Assembly (NCBI RefSeq): GCF_964253035.1
Contig: NZ_CAXUQL020000001.1
Coordinates: 3,286,001 to 3,350,000 of the forward strand
Direction of reading: 5' to 3'
DNA: 64,000 nt
DNA from: Pseudorhodoferax sp032153935
GTDB lineage: Bacteria; Pseudomonadota; Gammaproteobacteria; Burkholderiales; Burkholderiaceae_C
Position 1 is the first letter of the stretch. Every line of letters starts with the position of its first letter. A model generated the notes under the pieces. It was given only the letters and a program-made list of their open reading frames with translations, was not told where the DNA came from and ran no database searches. A program made the position numbers and the translations under genes. Positions 32,207-40,560 of this stretch are shown here, one piece after another.

Positions 32207-32941
32207 TCACGCCAGCGTGACCCGCTCGATCTGCAGGACCCGCCCGTGCAAGCCGTGCAGCGCGTTGAGCAGGCATTGCGTGCCAGCCCTGCTCATGCGC
32301 AGCCGCTCGTGAAAGAAGCGTATCTCGCCTTCCAGCGACAGCGGAGCCTCGGTGATGAGCACCTGCGCATCGGCCAGCTCTGCCTCGTCAGTGCTGAAGG
32401 CGCCCAACTGCCCCAGAGTCACCCATGCGGCCCAGACCTCACGGACGCGCCGGTGTGCCTCGGCAGGGGCAGGCTCGGCCAGTTCGATCTCCAGGACCAT
32501 TGAACGGCTGCCTTCGCGCCAGTCGTCGACGGGAAACGGCGGTGGCGTCAGCCCCCCTGGCGCATGGCCCCGCGCGTCGAAGGCGTCGTCGGCCACACAG
32601 TGCACCCCCGCGATGGCAGCCTGGTCAAGGCTGAAGCGGCTCAGTGCCTTGAGCAGCACGCCCAGCACGCCGGGATCGGCTTGGACTTCGGCGAAGCGCA
32701 CGGTCCAGTGGCCATCGGCCGCCACTGCCACCGGGTCCTGCATGAAGCCGGCCGGAGCAGGCTTCAGACGGGTACCCGCGAACCCGCCCCAATGCCCGAA
32801 CACGGCAAAGGCCGAAGCCAGGGCGGCAAGTGCCTGGGCAGTCTCGGCGGCGGCGTGCGGAGCCGCGAAGTCGATGTGCACCTCGATGAGGCCGGACGCC
32901 GCCACCGACGCCATTTGTAGCGGAAAAGGCTGCTTGGTCAC
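32207..32941 (-). CDS. Hypothetical protein, possible second immunity/accessory protein
   Basis: 244 residues, no signal peptide or membrane segment, no recognised domain. Sequence features: GLIEVHIDFAAPHAAAETAQ near the start and a conserved-looking FFHERLRMSRAGTQCLLNAL near the end. The GTG start overlaps the stop of the DUF3396 gene by 4 bp, so it is coupled to it and belongs to the effector operon. An ATG at 32914 is the alternative start. Confidence 0.65.
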   Translation of the reverse strand: MTKQPFPLQMASVAASGLIEVHIDFAAPHAAAETAQALAALASAFAVFGHWGGFAGTRLKPAPAGFMQDPVAVAADGHWTVRFAEVQADPGVLGVLLKALSRFSLDQAAIAGVHCVADDAFDARGHAPGGLTPPPFPVDDWREGSRSMVLEIELAEPAPAEAHRRVREVWAAWVTLGQLGAFSTDEAELADAQVLITEAPLSLEGEIRFFHERLRMSRAGTQCLLNALHGLHGRVLQIERVTLA

Positions 32942-33867
32942 GCCGGATTCCAGTCGCGCGCCGGCATGGTGTCGAAACGCGCGAGCCAGGGACCAGGTTC
33001 GAACTCCGGGTCGCCCAGGCCGGTCAGCCGCACGCGGGTCGGCTGCAGCAGGCGTGCGCAGTCCGGCATCAGCCCCACGTCGGGCGCCTGTCGATTGACG
33101 TCGCCCACGGGCGGCCGCAACGCGTTGCGAATGAAGCAGCCGCCGCCCGCCAACTCGCGCACGTCCGCGCCGGGCAGCGCCGCCGCGATGTGCCCGATGC
33201 CGCCCAGGCGTTGGGCCAGGCCGCTGCCCAGGAGGTTGATCCAGTGTGCCCAGGCCGTGCGGCCCCGCAGGTACTTCTGGACGTTCTGGTAGCAGGGATC
33301 GAAAGCCAGGTACCGTGGCAGCAGGCGGTTGACATGTTCCGTGGCCGTTCCCTCCGTCCAGGACGTTCGCTTGAAGGTGAGCCCCGCATTGCCCGATTCG
33401 ATGGGAAACAGCGCCGCCAGGCGCAGCAGGAAGTCGCAGAAGGCGTCGATGCCGACCTGGTCCGCGAAGGCCGCCGGAAAGTCGAGTCGGAGCAGGTTGT
33501 CGCTGGCCGGACCGTGTTCGACCACGGTGAAGTCCGTCGCATACAAGAGCAAGCCGAAATCGCCCACCCAGCCTTGGGGGTCTGCGTCGTACTCAAGCCA
33601 TGCTGCCGCGAGCTCGGCAGGAAACTGGCGCAACTGCTTGAGGTCCTTGGCCAGCTTGCGCGCGGTCAGCGGTCGCAACTCGCCGTTGTTGCCCACGCAG
33701 ACCTTGAGTGCTTGTGCGCCGACGAACCGGATGTACGCGTCGATGGCATCGGCGGCATGGGGGCCGAGCCGATGCACCGGCATGTCGCTGTAGAGGAACA
33801 CGCTCAGCGTCGGCCTGGCCAGGCAGTGGCCCTTGCGGGTCGTGGCTATCAGATGGTCGAGGTTCAT
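32938..33867 (-). CDS. Type VI immunity family protein (DUF3396)
   Basis: 309 residues, cytoplasmic (no signal peptide). Sequence pattern of the DUF3396/type VI immunity family: RPTLSVFLYSDMPVHRLG, PEFxxYDADPQGWVGDFGLLLYATDF-like block, NAGLTFKRTSWTEG, GAWAHWINLLG-like segment (here TAWAHWINLLG) and a C-terminal DVGLMPDCARLLQPTRV. It lies directly downstream of the DUF4150 toxin gene and should protect the producer from it. The cytoplasmic location fits a nuclease target. Confidence 0.8.
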   Translation of the reverse strand: MNLDHLIATTRKGHCLARPTLSVFLYSDMPVHRLGPHAADAIDAYIRFVGAQALKVCVGNNGELRPLTARKLAKDLKQLRQFPAELAAAWLEYDADPQGWVGDFGLLLYATDFTVVEHGPASDNLLRLDFPAAFADQVGIDAFCDFLLRLAALFPIESGNAGLTFKRTSWTEGTATEHVNRLLPRYLAFDPCYQNVQKYLRGRTAWAHWINLLGSGLAQRLGGIGHIAAALPGADVRELAGGGCFIRNALRPPVGDVNRQAPDVGLMPDCARLLQPTRVRLTGLGDPEFEPGPWLARFDTMPARDWNPA

Positions 33868-33892
33868 GGCCTGGCTTGTCGTCCCTGGGATG

Positions 33893-34789
33893 CTAGCAAT
33901 TGGTGTTCGATATCTTGCGGGGCGGAAATCTCTCGGGATCCTTGCCCCAGCGACGCGTGAGATTTTCGTAGGCCGTCTTCTGCGAGGTCCCGTTTCGCTT
34001 GCGGCCCCAGGCCGGCTCGCCTGGATACGTGGACGACGGGCACTTGAACTTGAAGTCGAAGATCTGTTCCGGGTTGCCGCCGGCATCGAAGGACACGGCA
34101 TCCGGCCAGTCCGTGCCGCTCCGCACCGAACGGTACGTCTTCTTGCGCTCGAAGGGCAGCATCACCGGCGGCCTGTCGGCCGTCCAGCCGGCTTCGTTGC
34201 CGAGGGTCGGCTTCTCCCCCTTCCCGTTGTGCTGCTGGATCTTCTTGTCCACGCACGTGTGCTTGCGATCGCCCAGCGCCATGCAGTCGGTTTCATTGGG
34301 AGTCTTGCGGTCTTCCTCTTCATCGCAATCGCACACCATCTTCTGCAAGGCTTCCTCCGCAGCGGTGATGGGTACGGGCAGGCCGCCCGCACCCATCATG
34401 TCGGCTGTGTTCTCGTGGTTCTGGAACTTCTTGTCCGTGAGGCGGCAGGCATTCTTTCCCTCCATCTTCACGTCGAAGGAGTAGAGGAGCCAGGTCGATT
34501 CCTTCTTGAACGTGCTGGACTTGACACCGCCCGCCACACCGGGCTCGTCGCCCTGGCTCAGGGAGAATTCGGAGCCCTTGATGGCAACCATGTTTCCGCC
34601 GTCGGCCTTGACTGTGGTCGTGCCGTTGGCCAGGCTGCTGGACATGGAGACGTTCGGATAGGGCAGCGGGATGGGCCCGCCCGGTGATGGCGTCTTGCAC
34701 ACGTCGGGCATCGTTGCCATCGAGAAATGGCCGCTGCCTTTGTGGACGAGGGAGTTGACCGTGCCGTTGACCTTGACCGTGACGGGCAT
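33893..34789 (-). CDS. DUF4150 (PAAR-like) T6SS effector with a PD-(D/E)XK-like C-terminus
   Basis: 298 residues. The N-terminal DUF4150 domain (about 1-135) has CKTPSPGGPIPLPYPN, KADGGNMVAIKGSEFSLSQG and the tail-tip pattern through MEGKNACRLTDKKFQNHENT; such domains cap VgrG. A Cys-rich middle (CDCDEEED, DRKHTC) follows. The C-terminus shows W-P229-D230, D235 and D245-F-K247 (QIFDFKFK), the spacing expected for a PD-(D/E)XK nuclease core. A DNase effector is therefore inferred. DUF3396 immunity gene follows; ketosynthase-like and DUF2169 genes precede, the usual loading neighbours. Confidence 0.8.
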   Translation of the reverse strand: MPVTVKVNGTVNSLVHKGSGHFSMATMPDVCKTPSPGGPIPLPYPNVSMSSSLANGTTTVKADGGNMVAIKGSEFSLSQGDEPGVAGGVKSSTFKKESTWLLYSFDVKMEGKNACRLTDKKFQNHENTADMMGAGGLPVPITAAEEALQKMVCDCDEEEDRKTPNETDCMALGDRKHTCVDKKIQQHNGKGEKPTLGNEAGWTADRPPVMLPFERKKTYRSVRSGTDWPDAVSFDAGGNPEQIFDFKFKCPSSTYPGEPAWGRKRNGTSQKTAYENLTRRWGKDPERFPPRKISNTNC

Positions 34790-34811
34790 CGGATCGCTCC
34801 CTGGTCCACCG

Positions 34812-35894
34812 TCACGCGGCCTGTTGCCGTGCGGCCTGTGCGCAGGCGCACGTGGCCGCGATCAGCACTGCAGCCCGTTCGCCGCTTTCAGAGCTGCCCC
34901 AGATGAAAGCCAGGGGGCCGCGCGCATAGCGCTTGGCCTTGGCCGCACAGGCCAGGACCAGGTGCAGAACTCCGCCGGCCGCTGCCACGTCGCCCCAGCA
35001 GTCGGCAGGCGCCACGAAGTCACTGGCCGATGCGAAATGCCCGTTGAGGCGAAGCGCCGTGAAGCCGTACTCGTCGGCGCGGTAGGGCTCCCCATTCATG
35101 TCGCAGTAGACATCGGTAACGCGGCGACCTGCGGGCAGTGCCACCAACGCCTGGCCGCAAGCCTGTGTCAGACCCTCGCCCAGGCACACCGTCTCGGTGT
35201 TGATGCGCCTGGGCTCGCTGGCCGCGCCGGTGCCCAGCACGGTGGCCAGCGGCGGCAGCCCGCACGCGCGGGCCACGGATTCGCGCATCAGAACGATGGC
35301 GCCGCTCGCCTCTCCCGGAATGAAACCCCAGGCATGGTTGAGCAGGCCGGCGCCATGGAGCTGGTCACGGGCCTCCAGGGCTTCCAACGTTTCGGGTTCG
35401 AGGTGGCTGTCCACGCCTGCGATGAGGTAGGCATCCAGCTCGCCGCGGCGCAGTGTGGCGCAGGCCGCGTCGACGCCCAGCAGCGCAGAGGCATGCCCTG
35501 CCGCGAACACCGACTGCGTCTGGAACGCATGCGCATGCCGTCGCGCAATGCCCTGCAGCAGTTGCTCCGGCCATTGCGTGGCAACGCCGGCCCGCGGACA
35601 GGACACCGCCAGGGCCAGTCCAACGCGCGGCGGCGTGCGGTCGCGGGCGGACAGTGGCAGCAAGGCTTCAGCGAGGCTCGGGTGCAGCAAGGCCTCCAGG
35701 CGGTCCACGCCCTGCAGCGTCGGATCGATCGATGGCGACATGGCCACACGCATCGGCTGGCCTGCCGTGTCGACCATGTAGGGGTGGTGCGTGAAGGCGC
35801 TGATGCCCGCACGCACGGCCGCTGCCGTCGACCAGGCGTCGTTGCCCAGCGGGGTGCTGGCACCCATGGCGACGATGCAGATGGTTTCACCCAT
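34812..35894 (-). CDS. Ketosynthase-like (thiolase-fold) protein of the effector operon
   Basis: 360 residues. The thiolase fold is suggested by CIVAMGASTPLGNDAWST at the start, GVDAACATLRRGELDAYLIAGVDSHLE in the position of the active-site strand, and GFIPGEASGAIVLM. The catalytic Cys position reads DAACATL, but the downstream His pair typical of active ketosynthases is not evident, so it may be non-catalytic. Such proteins recur between DUF2169 and DUF4150 genes in T6SS loci; their job is probably in effector loading or maturation (inference). Confidence 0.75.
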   Translation of the reverse strand: MGETICIVAMGASTPLGNDAWSTAAAVRAGISAFTHHPYMVDTAGQPMRVAMSPSIDPTLQGVDRLEALLHPSLAEALLPLSARDRTPPRVGLALAVSCPRAGVATQWPEQLLQGIARRHAHAFQTQSVFAAGHASALLGVDAACATLRRGELDAYLIAGVDSHLEPETLEALEARDQLHGAGLLNHAWGFIPGEASGAIVLMRESVARACGLPPLATVLGTGAASEPRRINTETVCLGEGLTQACGQALVALPAGRRVTDVYCDMNGEPYRADEYGFTALRLNGHFASASDFVAPADCWGDVAAAGGVLHLVLACAAKAKRYARGPLAFIWGSSESGERAAVLIAATCACAQAARQQAA

Positions 35895-35896
35895 GT

Positions 35897-36952
35897 TCAG
35901 GCACGTCCTTCCGCGGCCTCCACACCGACGGGCCGCGCGGCGTTCAGCGACATCTTGAGCGTCACGACGGTGCAGTCCAGCTTGTGTACCTTGAAGTGGC
36001 AGGGCAATGCGCTGTGCCAGACCAGCGACATGCGGGGAAAGTCCGGCTCCAGGATCACCGTGTGCAGGCGCCGGTTCCTGTGGATCTCTCGACTGCCATC
36101 GGTAAAGCGGGTTTCGAAGCCGAGATGGATGCGCGGCAGTCGGAAGTGCATGTCGGCGCCACCCGGTGCCATGCGCAGCACCGCCGCAGACTCGCCGCCG
36201 TGCAGGAACTCGGGCGCTTGCTGATCGGCCGGCGCGCACTGGAAGAACCGGTCGTCGAGGTCTTCCGCGAGCAGCGGCTGCCGGGTCTTCAACCAGCGCT
36301 CGTCGTGCGTGCCGGCAAAGCCCACACGTGGCTGCCAATGGCTGGCCACCGCGCCGAAGCCGGCAGGAGCCGGACGGTCGCGCCACGAGCGGATCAGGTC
36401 GCCGGCGTGTTCCACATTGGGCAAGGCAAGCCCCGCAGCATTGCCACCCGACACGGCGAAGCCGGTGCCCACGGGGTTGCGCCACTCCCAGTCCTTGTCT
36501 GACCTGTCGGACTGACGGTCCACGCCGCCATAGGCGCGTTCGTACACCAGCGGCATCTTCACGAAAGGCTCCGCGGCACTGGCTCCGGTGGCGCCCCAGT
36601 GCCGATTCCCGATGACACGCAGCATCTTCTGCGCGGGGCCGACCTGGAAGCCCACATCCAGCTCCGTGACCGGCAGGCCGCCCGGCGCATGCGCGTGGCC
36701 CACCACGATGATGTCGGTGGTGCGCTTGGTCAGCACCAGGTCGTTCTCGTACTTGATGCTGCTCTGGCCCGGCTCGCCGTGGTGCTCGGCCACGCGCAGC
36801 ACGGGTGGCTGTACCGGACTCACGGCGGTGTTGCCGTCCGGCAGGATGTCGAAGGTCGCCTTCACAGCCACCAGCCACATCTCCGACCCGTCGCGGTCGC
36901 GCACCCAGCCGCGGTCGGCGGCGAAGGGCGTCTGGTTGTCGACCTGCCACAT
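35897..36952 (-). CDS. DUF2169 T6SS adaptor protein
   Basis: 351 residues with the DUF2169 pattern: MWQVDNQTPFAADRGWVRD, WLVAVKATFDI, the KxxTDIIVVGHAHAPGG segment and FVKMPLVYERAYGG, then RNPVGTGF. DUF2169 proteins act as chaperones/adaptors that place PAAR- or DUF4150-type effectors on VgrG. Separated by 2 bp from the ketosynthase-like gene downstream. The start ATG is the second of two near each other; a longer frame upstream has no support. Confidence 0.88.
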   Translation of the reverse strand: MWQVDNQTPFAADRGWVRDRDGSEMWLVAVKATFDILPDGNTAVSPVQPPVLRVAEHHGEPGQSSIKYENDLVLTKRTTDIIVVGHAHAPGGLPVTELDVGFQVGPAQKMLRVIGNRHWGATGASAAEPFVKMPLVYERAYGGVDRQSDRSDKDWEWRNPVGTGFAVSGGNAAGLALPNVEHAGDLIRSWRDRPAPAGFGAVASHWQPRVGFAGTHDERWLKTRQPLLAEDLDDRFFQCAPADQQAPEFLHGGESAAVLRMAPGGADMHFRLPRIHLGFETRFTDGSREIHRNRRLHTVILEPDFPRMSLVWHSALPCHFKVHKLDCTVVTLKMSLNAARPVGVEAAEGRA

Positions 36953-36969
36953 GATCTTGCGAGAGCACC

Positions 36970-37482
36970 TCAGTTGATGTCGATCGCGGCGCCCTTGATC
37001 TTGTTGTAGCCCCTGGAGCGGCTCAAGATGTAGTTGCCCTGGATGATGACCTTTCCCGCGCGGGTCAGCGTGATGCTGGCATCGCCGCACCGCAGGACGA
37101 TCTCTCGCTCCGCCTCGATGAGGTGACGCTCACCGTCCGCCACCATGGTGACGCCGCTCTCCGGTGCTGTCTTCGCTTCCCGCAACGCGCGCGCCTCCAC
37201 CACGCCGACGACAACGGGTGACTGCAGGTTCCCCTCGGCGAACAGCACCAAGACCTCCCGCCCCACCATGGCTCGCCGCAGCGGCACGATGCTGCGTGCA
37301 GCCACCACTTGACCAGGGCACGCCGAGAGGCCGACCAGCATCGGCTGATCCAGTTGGTCGAAGCCTTGCAGGCGTCCAATGGCAGGCGCCGGATGGGCGG
37401 TGGCGTGGCGGGTTGACCAGCCTAGGTCGTCGACCAGTTCTTCTGCCGCGAGGCGGACGCTGGGGTCTTGCAGGCGGTCCAT
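36970..37482 (-). CDS. DUF6484-type protein linked to VgrG
   Basis: 170 residues. The middle resembles the OB-fold/gp5-like part seen in DUF6484 proteins (QPMLVGLSACPGQVVAARSIVPL, REVLVLFAEGNLQSPVVVGVVEA), followed by a VgrG-like beta-helix end (VLRCGDASITLTRAGKVIIQGNY). Lies 11 bp after vgrG. Probably a structural partner at the spike. Confidence 0.8.
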   Translation of the reverse strand: MDRLQDPSVRLAAEELVDDLGWSTRHATAHPAPAIGRLQGFDQLDQPMLVGLSACPGQVVAARSIVPLRRAMVGREVLVLFAEGNLQSPVVVGVVEARALREAKTAPESGVTMVADGERHLIEAEREIVLRCGDASITLTRAGKVIIQGNYILSRSRGYNKIKGAAIDIN

Positions 37483-37493
37483 GTGGATGTCCC

Positions 37494-39782
37494 CTAGTTC
37501 AGCCCGATCTTCGAGCCCTTGACCACCACGTCCCCGCTCGCCTTCACATTGATCTTCCCCGAGCCACTGACCGTGATGTCCTTGCCCTTGATGGCGATCG
37601 TGCCGTCCTTCTTCATCGTGATGCTGGCGCTGCCGGTCTTCAACGTGATGGAGTCGCCCGCGTCGATCACGATGTTCTTGCCCGCCTTGAGTGCATCGTC
37701 GTCGCCCACCGACACGCTGCGCCCCTTGCCGACCTTCGTGCTCTGCGCGCCGCCCACCTGCACGCTGCGGTCCGAGCCCACGTCAGTGCTCTGCTTGGCG
37801 CCCACGCTGGTCGACTGGTTCGCCCCCACCGTGATCGTCTGCGCCGCACCCACCGCCACCACCTGCATCGCGCCGATCGCGATCTCTTGCGCCGCACCGA
37901 TGGCAATCGTCTCGTTCACGCCCACCGTGTGCGTGCGCTGCAGTGCCACGGTGGCGGTCTCGCTGGCGCCCACGGTGATGGTCCGGTTCGAGCCGATGGA
38001 AATCGTCTCGTTGGCGCCCACGGTCTCGGTGCGGTTGGCGCCGACCGTGATGGTCTCGTTGCTGCCCACGGTCTCGGTGCGGTTCACGCCGATGGAAATC
38101 GTTTCGTTGTTGCCGACCTGCTCGCTGCGGTCCACGCCGATGGTGATGGTCTCGTTGTTGTCCACCGTCTCCGTGCGGTCGTGCTTCACATGCACCGTCT
38201 CGTCGTGGTCGATGGTCTTGGTGCGGTCGTGCCCCACCCAGTGCGTCTCGTCGTTCTCGACCTCGATGTCCTGGTTCTTCTCGGCATGCAGCCAGACCTG
38301 CTCGCTGCCCTTCTTGTCCTCGAAGCGCAGCGCGTTCGCGTTGGCCGCGCTGCCGCCCTTGCTGGAGCGCGTGAGGATGCCGCTCTGCGTGGCGTTGGCC
38401 GGCAGTTCCCAGGGCGGCATCTGCTCGGCGTTGTAGACACGGCCGGTGATGAGCGGCTGGTCCGGGTCGCCCTCCAGGAAGTCGACCACCACCTCCTGGC
38501 CGATGCGCGGGATGTGGATGGCACCGTAGTTCTTGCCGGCCCAGGGGTGCGACACACGCACCCAGCACGAACTCTTCTCGTCCTTCCTGCCCAGCCGGTC
38601 CCAATGGAACTGCAGTTTCACGCGGCCGTACTTGTCGGTGAACAGTTCCTCGCCACTGGGGCCGGTGACCACCGCCGTCTGCGGCCCCTGCACGAAGGGC
38701 TTGGGCGTGCGGCGCGGCGGGCGGAACTGCTGGCCCGCGGGGATGGCGGAGAACTCGCACTGCCAGCTGCCGGCACCGCCGCCGCCATCGCCGGTCTCGT
38801 AGGCATCGTTGCGCGCATGCACCGTCGTCTGCGTGACCAGGTACTCGGCATTCTGGTTCTCGCGCGGATGGCGCTCCAGCGTGAGCAGGCGGCCGGCCTC
38901 GATGCCGTGCGCGTTGCTGCTTGCGTGCGCAGTCTCGTAGCGGGTCTGCCGCTCGTCCAGCCGGGCCTCGGCCCACTGCGTGCCGTCGGCCGACTGCACG
39001 TAGTCGCCCTGCCAGTCGTACTGCTCCAGCGCGCCGATCTTGTAGGGAGGCTTGGTTTCGGCCTTGACCTCCAGCGGCGTCGATGGGCGCTCGAAGTCGT
39101 AACTGCGCAGCAGCGTGTGGTCGGTCTCCACGGCGCTTGCGAACTGCCAGCCCGAGATGCACTCGACATCGGGCGGCGCCTCGCCCGGGTTCTCGTAGTA
39201 GGGCAGGGTCTTGCAGTCGGGCGCGGCGTCGTGCGCGCTCTTGGAATCCACCAGCACCAGCTTGTGTTCGCCCTCGCCGTGTTCCACGTACCAGTAGATG
39301 CCCTCGTGCTCGAGCAGGCGGGCGACGAAGTTGTAGTCGCTCTCGCGGTACTGCACGCAGTAGACCCACTTGCGGTAGCTGCGGAACAGGTTGAACTTGA
39401 AGCTGGCGCCGCCATGGTCCTCGAACACCTTCTTCACGATGTCGGGCACGCTCAGGTCCTGGAAGATGCGGCAGTCCGTGGTGCGCGTGAGGAACCACAG
39501 CCAGGGCCGCACGCTGGCCTGGTAGCCGTAGTAGCGGCCGCTGCGCGCGCCGATGGAAAAGCGCGTCACGTGACCATGGAAGTGGCGCTTGGCCTCACCC
39601 TGCAGCTGTACCGTCACGCCCACGGTCTTGCCGAGCAGGTCCTGCGGCTTGAGGTCGGGCTTGGCGCTGACCAGGGCCAGCTGCATCTCGCCGAGCAGGC
39701 TCAGGCCTTCGGAACAACGCATGGACTCGAACAGCAAGTCCTCGGGCGGCAGCGGGGAGGTGAGGGTGATCGGGGCCGGCAT
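37494..39782 (-). CDS. vgrG: T6SS spike protein VgrG (TssI)
   Basis: 762 residues from the ATG at 39782. Gp27-like base (about 1-350: RPWLWFLTRTTDCRIFQDLSVPDIV, QYRESDYNFVARLLEHEGIYWY), gp5-like OB domain (about 380-470: DKYGRVKLQFHWDRLGRKDE, WVRVSHPWAGKNYG, IGQEVVVDFLEGDPDQPLITGRVYN), then a long needle of octapeptide repeats with recurring V/I-G, ending in a KDITVSGSGKINVKASGDV segment. No fused enzymatic domain. An ATG at 39800 gives 768 residues but would lie upstream of the transcription start predicted for the promoter at 39804-39845. Confidence 0.95.
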   Translation of the reverse strand: MPAPITLTSPLPPEDLLFESMRCSEGLSLLGEMQLALVSAKPDLKPQDLLGKTVGVTVQLQGEAKRHFHGHVTRFSIGARSGRYYGYQASVRPWLWFLTRTTDCRIFQDLSVPDIVKKVFEDHGGASFKFNLFRSYRKWVYCVQYRESDYNFVARLLEHEGIYWYVEHGEGEHKLVLVDSKSAHDAAPDCKTLPYYENPGEAPPDVECISGWQFASAVETDHTLLRSYDFERPSTPLEVKAETKPPYKIGALEQYDWQGDYVQSADGTQWAEARLDERQTRYETAHASSNAHGIEAGRLLTLERHPRENQNAEYLVTQTTVHARNDAYETGDGGGGAGSWQCEFSAIPAGQQFRPPRRTPKPFVQGPQTAVVTGPSGEELFTDKYGRVKLQFHWDRLGRKDEKSSCWVRVSHPWAGKNYGAIHIPRIGQEVVVDFLEGDPDQPLITGRVYNAEQMPPWELPANATQSGILTRSSKGGSAANANALRFEDKKGSEQVWLHAEKNQDIEVENDETHWVGHDRTKTIDHDETVHVKHDRTETVDNNETITIGVDRSEQVGNNETISIGVNRTETVGSNETITVGANRTETVGANETISIGSNRTITVGASETATVALQRTHTVGVNETIAIGAAQEIAIGAMQVVAVGAAQTITVGANQSTSVGAKQSTDVGSDRSVQVGGAQSTKVGKGRSVSVGDDDALKAGKNIVIDAGDSITLKTGSASITMKKDGTIAIKGKDITVSGSGKINVKASGDVVVKGSKIGLN

Positions 39783-39991
39783 GGTGCTGGTGCAGTCCAT
39801 GCAACGGTAGGGGGCGGGGGCGAGGCGGGCAACAGACTAAAGTCATCGACCAGGGGCGCGACGAGCGCAGCGTCGCTTTCGGCCTTGAACGCCGCGACCA
39901 CTTCCTCCAGGGAGTCGCCGTGGAGGTCGGAATCCTGATGGAACCAGCCGCCCATGAAGGAGGCCAAGTCAGGAAACGGCCGCCTGGGCAT
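39701..39991 (-). pseudogene. 3'-truncated CdiI-type immunity gene overlapping the vgrG promoter
   Basis: The ATG overlaps the stop of the upstream secreted-protein gene. Residues 1-50 (MPRRPFPDLASFMGGWFHQD, SLEEVVAAFKAESD) resemble the N-terminus of the CdiI_2-type immunity family (aromatic F..GG.FHQD pattern). After about residue 50 the frame runs through the vgrG promoter and start as Pro/Arg-rich nonsense to a stop at 39701. The family's C-terminal half is absent. Probably an immunity relic joined to a vgrG module by recombination. Confidence 0.5.
39804..39845 (-). promoter_or_regulatory. Shared T6SS promoter, copy 5 (vgrG operon)
   Basis: TGACTTTAG (39845-39837; one base off the main box), 4 nt, -35 TTGCCC, 17 nt, -10 TACCGT. 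Predicted start near 39797, which favours the vgrG ATG at 39782. Confidence 0.55.
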
Positions 39992-40560
39992 CACCGGAGC
40001 AAGGGCGCGCCCAGGCATGCGGACAGACGGTCCAGCGCCACGCAGGTCGTGGCGGGCTGCCCATCGTATTGCCTGGCCAACTCGCCGAGGCAGGCCGCCG
40101 TGGTGCCTGCGCGCCGCCTCAGCTCTGCGTTCGGCTCGCTCGCACGCCCTGGCGCCGGATGCAGCGCGAGCCCACGTTGGAAATGCTCCTCCAGGCTGCG
40201 CCGCAGGTCGCTGGGAAAGTGTTCGTTGGCAACGCGGCAGCGGCCTGCCTCGTCGCCCGACCGGCCCTGGTGGGAAGCCAGCACCGCACGCCAGTACGCA
40301 TCCCCCGACATCAGGTAGGCGTAGGGGTTCGGAAAGTTCGGGTAGGAGGCCATGTAGGCCTTGAGCGCCTCGTTGAACTGTCCGGCCCGGTAGGCTCTGT
40401 CGCCCAGGGCGTTGAGCATGCGCGCGGCACGCTGGTCTTGCGCGGTGTAGTTCCCAGGCGCTGCCGGCGCACTCTCCGCGCATGCGCAGAGCGCGTGCGA
40501 CAGGCATGCGATGAGCATGATTCCCGACACTGCCGTCCTGTGTTTGCGCATCGACGTCAT
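39991..40560 (-). CDS. Secreted TPR-like protein, candidate periplasmic immunity protein
   Basis: 189 residues. Basic start (MTSMRKHR) and a hydrophobic segment (GIMLIACLSHALCAC) make an export signal; a lipid-modified Cys in ALCAC is possible. The mature part has a TPR-like hairpin (YRAGQFNEALKAYMASYPNF). The ATG overlaps the stop of the L,D-transpeptidase-like gene by 4 bp. An exported protein coupled to a cell-wall-type effector is the expected form of an immunity partner; this is inference from context. Confidence 0.65.
   Translation of the reverse strand: MTSMRKHRTAVSGIMLIACLSHALCACAESAPAAPGNYTAQDQRAARMLNALGDRAYRAGQFNEALKAYMASYPNFPNPYAYLMSGDAYWRAVLASHQGRSGDEAGRCRVANEHFPSDLRRSLEEHFQRGLALHPAPGRASEPNAELRRRAGTTAACLGELARQYDGQPATTCVALDRLSACLGAPLLR

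Noticed and set aside
37800..38280. Repetitive DNA in vgrG considered as a CRISPR-like or tandem-repeat array
   Set aside because: The repeats are in-frame octapeptides of the VgrG needle, normal for gp5-type beta-helices; no spacer structure.
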